From Candidatus Nesterenkonia stercoripullorum (GTDB lineage: Bacteria; Actinomycetota; Actinomycetes; Actinomycetales; Micrococcaceae), in contig DXGD01000169.1 of NCBI GenBank assembly GCA_019114115.1, positions 1 through 17,872 on the forward strand: a stretch of DNA of 17,872 nucleotides, in the 5' to 3' direction. This document shows, piece by piece, positions 7,143 through 14,321 of the stretch. Numbering within the stretch: position 1 is the stretch's first letter; the number at the start of each line of letters is the position of its first letter. The notes beneath the pieces are model-generated. The model saw only the letters and a program-made list of their open reading frames with translations. It had not been told where the DNA came from and did no database searches. Made by a program: the position numbers and the translations under genes.

Positions 7143-7960
7143 GCCGGCCCCTTCGCCGGGTTCCGCGGCGCGGAGCGCAGCCGGTGCTCTTCGAGCCGTT
7201 CCCGCACATGCGGCATGAGCCGACGGCTGACCGGCAGTTCGACGTCGCAGACCCGCAGCGACATGCGGCCCTGACGGTGCAGGACGCGCTGGGTGTAGTT
7301 CAGGTTGGCGACGTGCGACCGGTGGATCCGGACGAAACCGTAATCGCCCCATTGCTCCTCCAGATCTGCCAGCGACGCCCGCAGCAGGTAGGATCCCTCC
7401 TCGGTGTGCAGCCGCGCATAGTCGCCCTGGGCCTGGGCCCAGCGGATCGAGGAGATCGGCAGCAACAGCGTCGAATCGCCCTGAAGCACCGAGACCCGGA
7501 TCATCTGCGGCTCCGCGGCGGGCTGGGCTGCGCTGGACTCCGCCACCCGCCGCAAAGCCTCGTGCAGCCGCTGGGCCCGCACTGGTTTGAGCAGGTAGTC
7601 CCTGACCCGCAGTTCGAAGGCTTCCACAGCGGGCTGTGCATCCGCAGTCACGAAAATGATCTGCGGCGAGCTCTCCGGCACGGTCTCCGCCTCACGATCC
7701 CGCGTGAGGTCCCTCGCCAGATCCAAGCCGCTGTGACCTGGCATATGGATATCCAGCAGGACGACGTCGATCCGCTCGGTATCCAGCACATGCCGGGCCT
7801 GAGCCACGTTGGCGGCCGTGTGCACCGTGCGGACCAGAGGCTCCTCGTTGAGCAGCCATTGCATCTGCTTGATCGCCGGCGGCTCATCATCGACGACGAG
7901 CGCCCGCAGCTGGGGATTCTCAGTGCTCACCTTCTCAGTGCTCACCTTCTCAGTGCTCAC
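7139..7960 (-). CDS. LytTR-family response regulator
   Basis: 273 aa. The receiver domain (about 18-130) has the acidic pair D24/D25, phosphoacceptor Asp70 in VVLLDIHMPG, Thr105 and Lys125 in YLLKP. The LytTR DNA-binding domain (about 153-255) carries FVRIHRSHVANLNY and the later LPVSRR, both hallmarks of the family. It should bind promoter DNA when phosphorylated by the kinase encoded just upstream. Its GTG start overlaps the kinase stop in GTGA, with AGGAGG 4 nt before the first GTG. The first 15 codons are made of a 15-nt repeat with a GTG at the head of each unit, so the true start could be 7960, 7945 or 7930. The 169-aa membrane protein gene follows with a 4-nt overlap. Likely targets are the symporter genes on either side; this is inferred from E. 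coli BtsSR and YpdAB, which control carboxylate transporters. Confidence 0.93.
   Translation of the reverse strand: MSTEKVSTEKVSTENPQLRALVVDDEPPAIKQMQWLLNEEPLVRTVHTAANVAQARHVLDTERIDVVLLDIHMPGHSGLDLARDLTRDREAETVPESSPQIIFVTADAQPAVEAFELRVRDYLLKPVRAQRLHEALRRVAESSAAQPAAEPQMIRVSVLQGDSTLLLPISSIRWAQAQGDYARLHTEEGSYLLRASLADLEEQWGDYGFVRIHRSHVANLNYTQRVLHRQGRMSLRVCDVELPVSRRLMPHVRERLEEHRLRSAPRNPAKGPA
7916..7960 (-). repeat. 15-nt in-frame tandem repeat at the start of the LytTR gene
   Basis: Three units of GTGAGCACTGAGAAG, the last differing only at the final base (AAT). Each begins with GTG and encodes (M/V)STE(K/N). GAGAAG falls directly before the second and third GTG. Copy-number change would add or remove 5 residues and one possible start without shifting the frame. 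Confidence 0.9.
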
Positions 7961-8781
7961 AACGCCTCCTGGCGCGTCGTATGGGCAGGGAACTTCGGCA
8001 CGCGCATGGAGACCCGCATACCGGCGTCCGTGGCCGTTTCAATGGTCAGGCCGTTCGCGCCACCGTAGACCTGACGCAGCCGGAGGTCCACATTGCGCAG
8101 CCCGATATGGGTTCCCTCCACCTCACCGGCGAGAACGGCGGACATGTAGTCCGCGTCGGCGCCGACGCCGTCGTCCTCCACGCTGATCTCGGCATGGGTA
8201 TCGGCGTCTCGGGCTGTCAGGACCACGTGGCCGGTTCCGTCCTGCGAGTTCACGCCGTGGCGCACGGCGTTCTCCACCAGCGGCTGCACGGCCAGGAACG
8301 GGATCTGCAGGCTCAGCACCTCCGGCGCGATGCGCAGTTCCACGTGGATTCGGTCCTCGAACCGGGCCTTCTCCAGCAGGACATAGCGTTCGACGGCGGC
8401 CAGTTCCTCTTCCAGAGTCGTCAAGTCCGCATCGCTGCGCAGGCTGTAGCGGGTGAAGTCGGCGAACTCGATCACCAGCTCGCGCGCCTTCACCGGATCA
8501 GTCGGTATGAGCCCGGCGATGGCATTGAGGCTGTTGTAGATGAAATGCGGCGAGATCTGCGCACGCAGCGAACGCAGCTCCACCTCCACCAGCTGCGCCT
8601 GCGTGGCCTCCATCAGCAGACGGTAGTCCGGCTCGGCCACCTCGCCGCTGTCCTGGGTATGCTCCGGGGGCCGACGCGCCCGGCCTACCCCGATGTTCCG
8701 GGTCAGCAGCAGTATGACCGTGGCAGCAAGCACGGCGATCAGCGCTACCAGCGCGACGACGAAAGGGGTGAGCTCGACCAC
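7957..8781 (-). CDS. LytS-type sensor histidine kinase, short form
   Basis: 274 aa. One N-terminal membrane helix (about 7-27), a short linker, then the His_kinase domain of LytS/YpdA type. LRAQISPHFIYNSLNAI places the phospho-His at residue 79. VQPLVENAVRHG (N box, Asn171), VEDDGVG (201-207) and GTHIGLRNVDLRL form the ATP site. No GAF domain and no multi-helix LYT sensor module are present, so the kinase has almost no extracellular part of its own. It is the first gene of an operon with its LytTR partner (4-nt GTGA overlap), a small membrane protein and an SSS symporter. GTG 8781 is the start. It has only GGGA near it, and TACGAT lies 6 nt upstream, which suggests a leaderless transcript. 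Signal is unknown; a role for the symporter in sensing is a hypothesis. Confidence 0.92.
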   Translation of the reverse strand: MVELTPFVVALVALIAVLAATVILLLTRNIGVGRARRPPEHTQDSGEVAEPDYRLLMEATQAQLVEVELRSLRAQISPHFIYNSLNAIAGLIPTDPVKARELVIEFADFTRYSLRSDADLTTLEEELAAVERYVLLEKARFEDRIHVELRIAPEVLSLQIPFLAVQPLVENAVRHGVNSQDGTGHVVLTARDADTHAEISVEDDGVGADADYMSAVLAGEVEGTHIGLRNVDLRLRQVYGGANGLTIETATDAGMRVSMRVPKFPAHTTRQEAL

Positions 8782-8787
8782 TGTCCC

Positions 8788-8793
8788 ATCGTA
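8788..8793 (-). promoter_or_regulatory. Possible -10 of a leaderless kinase transcript
   Basis: TACGAT on the minus strand fits the TANNNT -10 pattern and ends 6 nt before the GTG start at 8781. That spacing would put the transcription start at or next to the GTG, as in many actinobacterial leaderless mRNAs. No good -35 is seen at 16-18 nt. Confidence 0.4.
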
Positions 8794-8880
8794 ATTCAGG
8801 TGCTCAGGCTCTCCCTATCCTGCCCTTCGCCCTGGACACGACGCCGGGGCAAGCACCGCGCCCACGCGAGCGCCGCTGAC

Positions 8881-8910
8881 CGCTGAACGCACCAGCAGTG
8901 CCGTTCAGCG
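8881..8910. repeat. Perfect 9-bp inverted repeat in the divergent promoter region
   Basis: CGCTGAACG (8881-8889) and CGTTCAGCG (8902-8910) are exact inverted arms separated by 12 nt. A further CGCTGAC copy precedes the left arm. LytTR regulators often bind two about 9-bp elements with about 12-bp spacing, usually as direct repeats, so this is a candidate regulator site; a hairpin is the other option. It lies between the kinase operon and the DUF485-actP operon. Confidence 0.45.
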
Positions 8911-8933
8911 CAGGATGCGGCCTCTCAGCTTTT

Positions 8934-8949
8934 CGTGACGCGCATCACT
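8934..8949. promoter_or_regulatory. Crp/GlxR-like binding site
   Basis: CGTGACGCGCATCACT matches the GTGA-N6-TCAC core of Crp/GlxR operators; only the outermost base of each TGTGA/TCACA half departs. It ends 46 nt before the DUF485 start. GlxR is known to control carbon-source genes, including acetate uptake, in corynebacteria, so control of this operon is plausible. Confidence 0.5.
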
Positions 8950-8995
8950 CCTGGAAAGTAGTGCACATCACAACCACCATATGACTGGAGGAGCA

Positions 8996-9451
8996 ATGAG
9001 CTCACCCGCTGGCGCCCACGCGCCCGTCGATTACAGGGAGGTGCAAAGCCGCGCCGAGTTCCAGGAGCTGAAGCGAACCCATCGGAGCTTCGTCTTCCCG
9101 ATGACTGTCGTCTTCATCGTCTGGTATCTCGTCTATGTGCTGATGGCCGCCTTCTTGCCGCAGGTCATGGCCATCCAGGTCTTCGGCAACATCAATGTCG
9201 GCATCATCATGGGCCTGCTGCAGTTCCTGACCACTTTCGTCATCACCGGACTCTACGTCGCGTTCTCGAATTCGAAGCTCGACCCGAAAGCCTCCAAGAT
9301 CCGGCATGAGCTGGAGGCCGCAGGCATCGGCCTCCCCGATGAAACACCCGACGACGCCGTCGTCACCGCGCCGGACGCAGGCGACGAAGCCTCCGAGGCC
9401 AGCGCCACACAGGGTGCCACCGCCACGCAGAAGGGAGCTGAGCGTCCATGA
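8996..9451 (+). CDS. DUF485 family membrane protein
   Basis: 151 aa, the small protein (YjcH type) that accompanies ActP acetate symporters. FQELKRTHRSFVFPMTVVF leads into a first helix, and VFGNINVGIIMGLLQFLTTF into the second, both close to the family consensus. The end of the domain is SKLDPKASKIRHELE. An Ala/Asp/Glu/Thr-rich tail of about 45 residues follows. ATG 8996 is preferred because GGAGGA lies just before it; ATG 8981 is in frame, but that ribosome site would then be inside the gene. Its TGA overlaps the actP ATG (ATGA), so both are coupled. A Crp/GlxR-like site and a 9-bp inverted repeat lie upstream. Its exact role with ActP is not known. Confidence 0.94.
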   Translation: MSSPAGAHAPVDYREVQSRAEFQELKRTHRSFVFPMTVVFIVWYLVYVLMAAFLPQVMAIQVFGNINVGIIMGLLQFLTTFVITGLYVAFSNSKLDPKASKIRHELEAAGIGLPDETPDDAVVTAPDAGDEASEASATQGATATQKGAERP

Positions 9452-11085
9452 GCTCTACGCTTTCTACCGGGCTGCTCACCAGCAGCGACAGCACGCTCTC
9501 CACGGAGGTCGGCAACCCCTGGGCGAATATCGGGATCTTCCTCGGTTTCGTCGCGGTGACGCTGTTCTTCGTCATTCGCGCCTCGAAGAACAATAAGACC
9601 GCCGCGGACTTCTATGCCGGCGGGCGCGCCTTCTCGGGCGGCCAGAACGGCACGGCGATCGCCGGAGACTATCTCTCCGCCGCCTCGTTCCTCGGCATCG
9701 TCGGGGCCATCGCCATTTACGGCTACGACGGCTTCCTGTACTCCATCGGCTTCCTCGTCGCGTGGCTCATCGCGCTGCTGCTGGTCGCCGAGCTGATGCG
9801 CAATACCGGCAAGTTCACCATGGCCGACGTCCTCAGCTTCCGGCTGCGCCAGCAGCCGGTCCGGATCGCCGCCGCGATCTCGACGCTGTGCGTCTGCCTG
9901 TTCTACCTGCTGGCACAGATGGCAGGTGCTGGCGCGCTGGTCTCGCTGCTCGTCGGCGTCGATTCACGAGCCGGACAGTCCTTGGTGATCGCCCTGGTCG
10001 GCGCCCTGATGATCGTCTACGTCTTCATCGGCGGCATGAAGGGCACCACCTGGGTGCAGATCATCAAGGCAACGCTGCTGATCCTCGGGTCCGGCGTGAT
10101 GACGGTCTGGGTCATGGCCCTGTTCGGTTTCAACTTCTCCGGGCTGCTCGGCGGCGCGGTGGAGAACACCGGCGAGGCGAACCTCCTGGAACCGGGCCTG
10201 CAGTACGGCGCCGACCTCTTCACGCGCCTGGACTTCATCTCCCTCGGCGTCGCTCTGGTGCTGGGCACGGCGGCCCTCCCGCACGTGCTGATCCGGTTCT
10301 ACACAGTGCCGACGGCGAAGGACGCACGGAAGTCCGTCGTGGTGGCGATCGGCCTGATCGGTGCCTTCTACCTGTTCACGCTGGTGCTCGGCTTCGGCGC
10401 CGCAGCACTGCTGGATCAAGATCAGATCCTTGCGGCACCAGGCGGCCAGAACTCCGCTGCGCCGCTGCTGGCCTACGAACTCGGCGGCACCCTGCTGCTG
10501 GGCATCATCGCAGCTGTCGCGTTCGCGACGAACCTCGCGGTGGTGGCCGGCCTGACGATCACCGCATCGGCCTCCTTCGCTCACGATGTCTACGGACAGG
10601 TGATCAAGAAGGGGCAGATCGACTCGAAGGGCGAGGTCAGGGCGGGGCGCGTCACCGTCATCGTCGTTGGTGCGCTGGCTATCGTCGGCGGTATCGGCGC
10701 CCAGGGGCAGAACGTGGCGTTCCTGGTGGCGCTGGCCTTCGCCGTCGCCGCGTCCGCGAACCTGCCGACCATCATCTACTCGCTGTTCTGGAAGGGGTTC
10801 ACCACCCGTGGTGCGCTCTGGTCCATCTACGGTGGGCTAGGCTCGGCGATCGTGCTGATCAGCTTCTCTCCTGTGGTGTGGGGCAGCGATACCTCCTTCT
10901 TCCCGGAGACCGATCTGGCCTTCTACCCGCTGACGAACCCAGGCATCGTCTCGATTCCGCTGGCGTTCCTGCTTGGCTTCATCGGTTCGAAGACCTCGAA
11001 GATCGCCGAGGACCCGGTGAAGCAGGCCGAGATGGAGATCCGTTCACTCACCGGTGTGGGCGCGGAGAAGGCCGTGGACCACTGA
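9448..11085 (+). CDS. actP: Cation/acetate symporter
   Basis: 545 aa, SSS family, with about 13 hydrophobic segments. ADFYAGGRAFSGGQNGTAIAGDYLSAASFLGI is present as ADFYAGGRAFSGGQNG and AIAGDYLSAASFLGI (about 51-81). GGMKGTTWVQIIKATLLI and ALPHVLIRFYTVPTAKDARKS also match ActP/MctC. Such transporters import acetate and related monocarboxylates. A Ser/Thr-rich leader of about 20 residues precedes the first helix. Coupled by ATGA to DUF485, the usual pairing. It resembles the symporter encoded at 5153-6643 in the same motifs, so the locus holds two related transporters divided by the kinase/regulator genes. A long hairpin terminator follows 33 nt after the stop. Substrate range beyond acetate is not readable. 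Confidence 0.95.
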   Translation: MSSTLSTGLLTSSDSTLSTEVGNPWANIGIFLGFVAVTLFFVIRASKNNKTAADFYAGGRAFSGGQNGTAIAGDYLSAASFLGIVGAIAIYGYDGFLYSIGFLVAWLIALLLVAELMRNTGKFTMADVLSFRLRQQPVRIAAAISTLCVCLFYLLAQMAGAGALVSLLVGVDSRAGQSLVIALVGALMIVYVFIGGMKGTTWVQIIKATLLILGSGVMTVWVMALFGFNFSGLLGGAVENTGEANLLEPGLQYGADLFTRLDFISLGVALVLGTAALPHVLIRFYTVPTAKDARKSVVVAIGLIGAFYLFTLVLGFGAAALLDQDQILAAPGGQNSAAPLLAYELGGTLLLGIIAAVAFATNLAVVAGLTITASASFAHDVYGQVIKKGQIDSKGEVRAGRVTVIVVGALAIVGGIGAQGQNVAFLVALAFAVAASANLPTIIYSLFWKGFTTRGALWSIYGGLGSAIVLISFSPVVWGSDTSFFPETDLAFYPLTNPGIVSIPLAFLLGFIGSKTSKIAEDPVKQAEMEIRSLTGVGAEKAVDH

Positions 11086-11118
11086 TGAGCTGAGGTCGGC
11101 CCTGCGGCCATCGCAAGA

Positions 11119-11186
11119 CAAAACCCTCCGTGCTCCGTTGACCCCTCTCCTAGACGGGAGGGCCACACGGAGAACGGAGGGTTTTG
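11119..11186. terminator. Long bidirectional hairpin terminator after actP
   Basis: CAAAACCCTCCGT (11119-11131) pairs exactly with ACGGAGGGTTTTG (11174-11186). After a one-base mismatch the stem continues with CTCCGT/ACGGAG, and the loop holds CCCTC/GAGGG. TTTT ends the stem on the plus strand and, through AAAA on the other side, on the minus strand. It sits between actP and the DivIVA-repeat gene, which converge. Confidence 0.88.
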
Positions 11187-11326
11187 ACGCGTTCGGACGA
11201 TGCGCGACAGCCACGGCCGCATTCTTTTCGGCACGAAAGATCGAGGCGCCTCATCAGCACGCCGCCGAGCCCCCAGGCACGCGGCCCAGCCACCTCACGT
11301 ACGACGCCGGGCCACCCCGCAAAGAC

Positions 11327-11887
11327 CTAGCCCACAGAGGCCATGATCTCCGTCACGCGATCCATGAAGGCGTCCACCTGGGCTTCGTCGTAACCGTCGG
11401 TGCCGTGAGCGCCGGAGAAGGTCTTGGTGCGGACTTCGTGCACGCTCATCGGGTTCTCACCGTCGAGGTAGCTGGTCAGCTGCTCGCACAGCCCGTCGAC
11501 GTCGCTCTTGCGGTACCCCAGGGCCGATGAGTGAGTGGGCTCGCGGAACCGCTTCCCATCGGGGCGGCTCAACCGCGCGCGCAATGGCTCAGCACGCTCG
11601 GCGAGCAGCTCGTACCAGGCGTCCTCGCCGTGGGCCTCGATGTATCGATCTCGTTCAGCGGCGGCGAAGGCATCTTCGAGGCGGTCCAGCGCAGCGTCGA
11701 CAGCGGCAGGGTCATACCCGCCGGGAGTCAGGGCGAAGCTGACGTCGCGGATGTCGCGCAGGGGCATACCGGCCCCGGATTCATAGGCCGCACGCGCCCT
11801 CGCCATGAACTCGTCGACTTCCTCGGCGGAATATCCGCGCGAGCCGCCGTCCTGGAGCGTGAACAGTGGAGAATGCTCGTGAGCCAT
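11327..11887 (-). CDS. DivIVA-domain repeat protein
   Basis: 186 aa, soluble. Four copies of a DivIVA-like motif are visible: GYSAEEVDEFMARARAAYE, GYDPAAVDAALDRLEDAF, GYRKSDVDGLCEQLTSYLD and GYDEAQVDAFMDRVTEIM. Between them lie I/V-RDV-F or VRTKTF segments, as in actinobacterial DivIVA-domain proteins of this cluster (next to cdsA). There is no long coiled coil, so this is not full DivIVA/Wag31. A cell-envelope or septum role is possible but unproven. ATG 11887 is preferred: AGGG lies 8 nt before it. GTG 11893 would overlap the cdsA stop. Last gene of the pyrH-frr-cdsA operon; rlmN, common next, is absent, and a 140-nt gap without visible features follows before the shared terminator. Confidence 0.85.
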   Translation of the reverse strand: MAHEHSPLFTLQDGGSRGYSAEEVDEFMARARAAYESGAGMPLRDIRDVSFALTPGGYDPAAVDAALDRLEDAFAAAERDRYIEAHGEDAWYELLAERAEPLRARLSRPDGKRFREPTHSSALGYRKSDVDGLCEQLTSYLDGENPMSVHEVRTKTFSGAHGTDGYDEAQVDAFMDRVTEIMASVG

Positions 11888-11889
11888 GC

Positions 11890-12804
11890 TCACAACCCTA
11901 ATGGAACGCCGCCGGAATCCTCGGTAAGCGCCACGATGACGAAGAAAGCACTGGGCATCGCGAACACGAGCGAGTCGAGCCGGTCCATCACGCCGCCGTG
12001 TCCCGGCAGCACATGCGACATGTCCTTCAGGCCCAGCTCCCGTTTGACCATCGATTCGGAGAAGTCCCCTGCTGTAGACGCCACCACCACGACCGCGGAG
12101 AGCACCGCGCCGATATACACAGGTTCATCGAAGACGAGCCACGAGGTCAGCATGCCCACGCCCATGGCTCCGAGCATGGACCCGCTGAACCCTTCCCAGG
12201 ACTTCTTCGGGCTGATCTTCGGAGCCATCGGGTGCTTCCCGAAGAGCACTCCGACGATGTACCCGAAGGTGTCATTCGACACCACCAGCAGCACGACGAC
12301 GGCCAGCCGCCACTCCCCTTCAGGCTGCTCCAGCAGGAGCACCGCGAAGCTGATCAGGTACGGCACCCAGCAGGCGACGAACAAGGAGCTCACGATGGAA
12401 CGCCCGGGGTCCTCCACCCGGGCGATCGCCGCGCCGATCACAATCGCGATCCCCGTCACCATGAGGGCGAGCGTCAACGCCTCTGCGCCGCCGAAGTAGG
12501 CAGAGACCGGCATGGTGACGGCACCCAGGAACAGCGGGATCTTCGGCAGCCGAAGGCCTTTGGTCTCCAGGGCCCTAGCCACTTCCCAGACGCCCAAGGA
12601 GAGCAGGACGGTGGCCACCAGGATCAGCAGCAGCTCGAAGAAGATGATGCCGAGCACAGCCGGGATCAGCAGCGCCGCTCCGGTGGTGATGGCCGCTGGC
12701 AGGTCCCTGCCGGCTTTCGGAGTGCGCTGAGCTGGCTGTGTGTCCTCAGGAATGGTCTGTCCCTCCGGTGCCCGCGTGTCGTGCCGGGGAGAAGATGCCT
12801 GCAT
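11890..12804 (-). CDS. cdsA: Phosphatidate cytidylyltransferase
   Basis: 304 aa membrane enzyme that makes CDP-diacylglycerol from phosphatidic acid and CTP, the entry point to phospholipid synthesis. The C-terminal family signature is complete: SMVKRELGLKDMSHVLPGHG, then GVMDRLDS. SPKKSWEGFSGS, a second conserved segment, comes earlier. About 8 hydrophobic segments begin near residue 37; the first 35 residues are polar and variable. ATG 12804 overlaps the frr TGA by one base (TGATG), and its TGA ends 2 nt before the DivIVA-repeat ATG. Tight operon with frr, as usual for Actinobacteria. Confidence 0.96.
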   Translation of the reverse strand: MQASSPRHDTRAPEGQTIPEDTQPAQRTPKAGRDLPAAITTGAALLIPAVLGIIFFELLLILVATVLLSLGVWEVARALETKGLRLPKIPLFLGAVTMPVSAYFGGAEALTLALMVTGIAIVIGAAIARVEDPGRSIVSSLFVACWVPYLISFAVLLLEQPEGEWRLAVVVLLVVSNDTFGYIVGVLFGKHPMAPKISPKKSWEGFSGSMLGAMGVGMLTSWLVFDEPVYIGAVLSAVVVVASTAGDFSESMVKRELGLKDMSHVLPGHGGVMDRLDSLVFAMPSAFFVIVALTEDSGGVPLGL

Positions 12805-13361
12805 CAGACGTCGAGCAGCTCAGTCTCTTTGCGCTTGATCATGTCGTCGATGCGGTCGACGTAGGTCTTCGTGAGGGCTTCCAGCTCCTTGGTGCCACGT
12901 TCGCCCTCGTCCTCACCGATATCGCCGTTCTTGACGGCTTTCTCGATCGAATCCTTGGCTTTGCGGCGGGTGTTGCGCACGGAGACCTTGTGGTCCTCGC
13001 CTTTGCCCTTGACGATCTTCACGTACTCTTTGCGTCGCTCCTCAGTGAGCTCCGGCATCGTGATACGGATCTGCTTGCCGTCATTGGAGGGGTTCGCGCC
13101 GATCTCCGAGTCGGAGAGCGCCCGCTCGATCTCGCGCAAGGCCGAGACATCGTAGGGGCTGATCAGGATCGTGCGTGCGTCTGGGGTGTTGAAAGAGGCC
13201 AGCTGCTGCAGCGGCGTCGCCGATCCGTAGTAGTCCACGAGCACTTTGGAGTACAGCGACGGGTTGGCGCGTCCCGTGCGCACTGTCGCGAAATCCTCGG
13301 ATGTCGCTTCGAGTGCTCGTTCCATCTGATCTTTCGTCTCAGACAGGGTCTCGTCAATCAC
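12804..13361 (-). CDS. frr: Ribosome recycling factor
   Basis: 185 aa, full length. Splits post-termination ribosomes together with EF-G. Conserved stretches include TVRTGRANPSLYSKVLVDYY, TPLQQLASF, ISPYDVSALREIERAL, SNDGKQIRITMPELTEERRK and VRNTRRKAKDSIEKAVK. Starts at GTG 13361 with AAGGAG 7 nt upstream, a clear ribosome site. 62 nt separate it from pyrH upstream and it overlaps cdsA by one base downstream. Nothing unusual. Confidence 0.98.
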   Translation of the reverse strand: MIDETLSETKDQMERALEATSEDFATVRTGRANPSLYSKVLVDYYGSATPLQQLASFNTPDARTILISPYDVSALREIERALSDSEIGANPSNDGKQIRITMPELTEERRKEYVKIVKGKGEDHKVSVRNTRRKAKDSIEKAVKNGDIGEDEGERGTKELEALTKTYVDRIDDMIKRKETELLDV

Positions 13362-13423
13362 AGTAGGTCTCCTTGGGTGGGTGTTGATGCCAGTCTACGG
13401 CGTGGAAGTGTGGGCGGCGGAGC

Positions 13424-14146
13424 TCAGGGTGTCACCAGAGTGCCCAGCTCTTCTCCGAGCAGCGCACGGGTCACATTGCCCTCGCCCTCCATGCCGAAGA
13501 CGCGCATTGAGAGGTTGTTGTCATTGCACATGGTCATCGCCGTCTGGTCCATGACACGGATGTTGTTGACCAGCGCATCGGTGAAGGTCAGGTGCTCGAG
13601 CTTCTGCGCGTCAGCGTTCGTCTTCGGGTCTGCGGTGTATACGCCGTCGACCCCGGACTTCGCCATGAGCACCACATCGGCTCCGACTTCCAGGGCCCGC
13701 TGAGCGCAGACTGTGTCTGTGGAGAAGTACGGCATGCCGGCACCTGCGCCGAAGACCACCACACGGTCCTTCTCCATATGCCGCACGGCGCGCAGCGGGA
13801 TGTAGGATTCGGCGACCTGGCCCATGGTGATCGCGGTCTGCACCCGGGTGGGCTGGCCTGATTGCTCGAGGAAGTCTTGCAACGCCAGGCAGTTCATCAC
13901 GGTCCCGAGCATGCCCATGTAGTCGGCACGCGCACGATCCATCCCGGCCTTGGACAGCTCAGCCCCGCGGAAGAAGTTGCCTCCGCCGACGACGACGGAC
14001 ACTTCCACCTGCCCCCGCACGGCTGCGATCTGCTCGGCGATGCCTCGCACTGTGGCCGGGTCGACTCCGACGTTGCCGCCGCCGAAGACCTCTCCCGAGA
14101 GCTTCAGAAGCACACGGCGACGTGAGGGCGCTGGTTCTACAGACAT
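13424..14146 (-). CDS. pyrH: Uridylate kinase
   Basis: 240 aa cytosolic enzyme that converts UMP to UDP with ATP. Family motifs: [59 protein letters not shown] and [18 protein letters not shown] 14146 is chosen because AAAGGA lies 6 nt upstream and the chain then starts [11 protein letters not shown]; a start at 14194 would lie within the tsf terminator. Only about 30 nt separate that terminator from the start, so pyrH expression probably depends on read-through or on a promoter within the hairpin region. Followed by frr, cdsA and the DivIVA-repeat gene. Confidence 0.97.
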   Translation of the reverse strand: MSVEPAPSRRRVLLKLSGEVFGGGNVGVDPATVRGIAEQIAAVRGQVEVSVVVGGGNFFRGAELSKAGMDRARADYMGMLGTVMNCLALQDFLEQSGQPTRVQTAITMGQVAESYIPLRAVRHMEKDRVVVFGAGAGMPYFSTDTVCAQRALEVGADVVLMAKSGVDGVYTADPKTNADAQKLEHLTFTDALVNNIRVMDQTAMTMCNDNNLSMRVFGMEGEGNVTRALLGEELGTLVTP

Positions 14147-14177
14147 GGAGGGTCCTTTCACAGGGTTAAGCGCACAG

Positions 14178-14219
14178 AAAAAGGGGGTGCCCACCTCATG
14201 ATGAAGTGGTCACCCCCTT
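14178..14219 (-). terminator. Rho-independent terminator/attenuator between tsf and pyrH
   Basis: AAGGGGGTG (14181-14189) and CACCCCCTT (14211-14219) form a perfect 9-bp stem that can extend with CAC/GTG inside. On the minus strand the stem runs into TTTTT, the classical arrangement for stopping rpsB-tsf transcripts. pyrH starts only about 30 nt past it. Confidence 0.92.
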
Positions 14220-14321
14220 GACTCTGCATTCAGGCATTCCTGACTATTCTAAGCGCCTGAGCCGCAGAAAAGCTCTTCGACATCTCAGCTGGCAGGCTGG
14301 CTGCGCAGCGAGAGACGAAAA

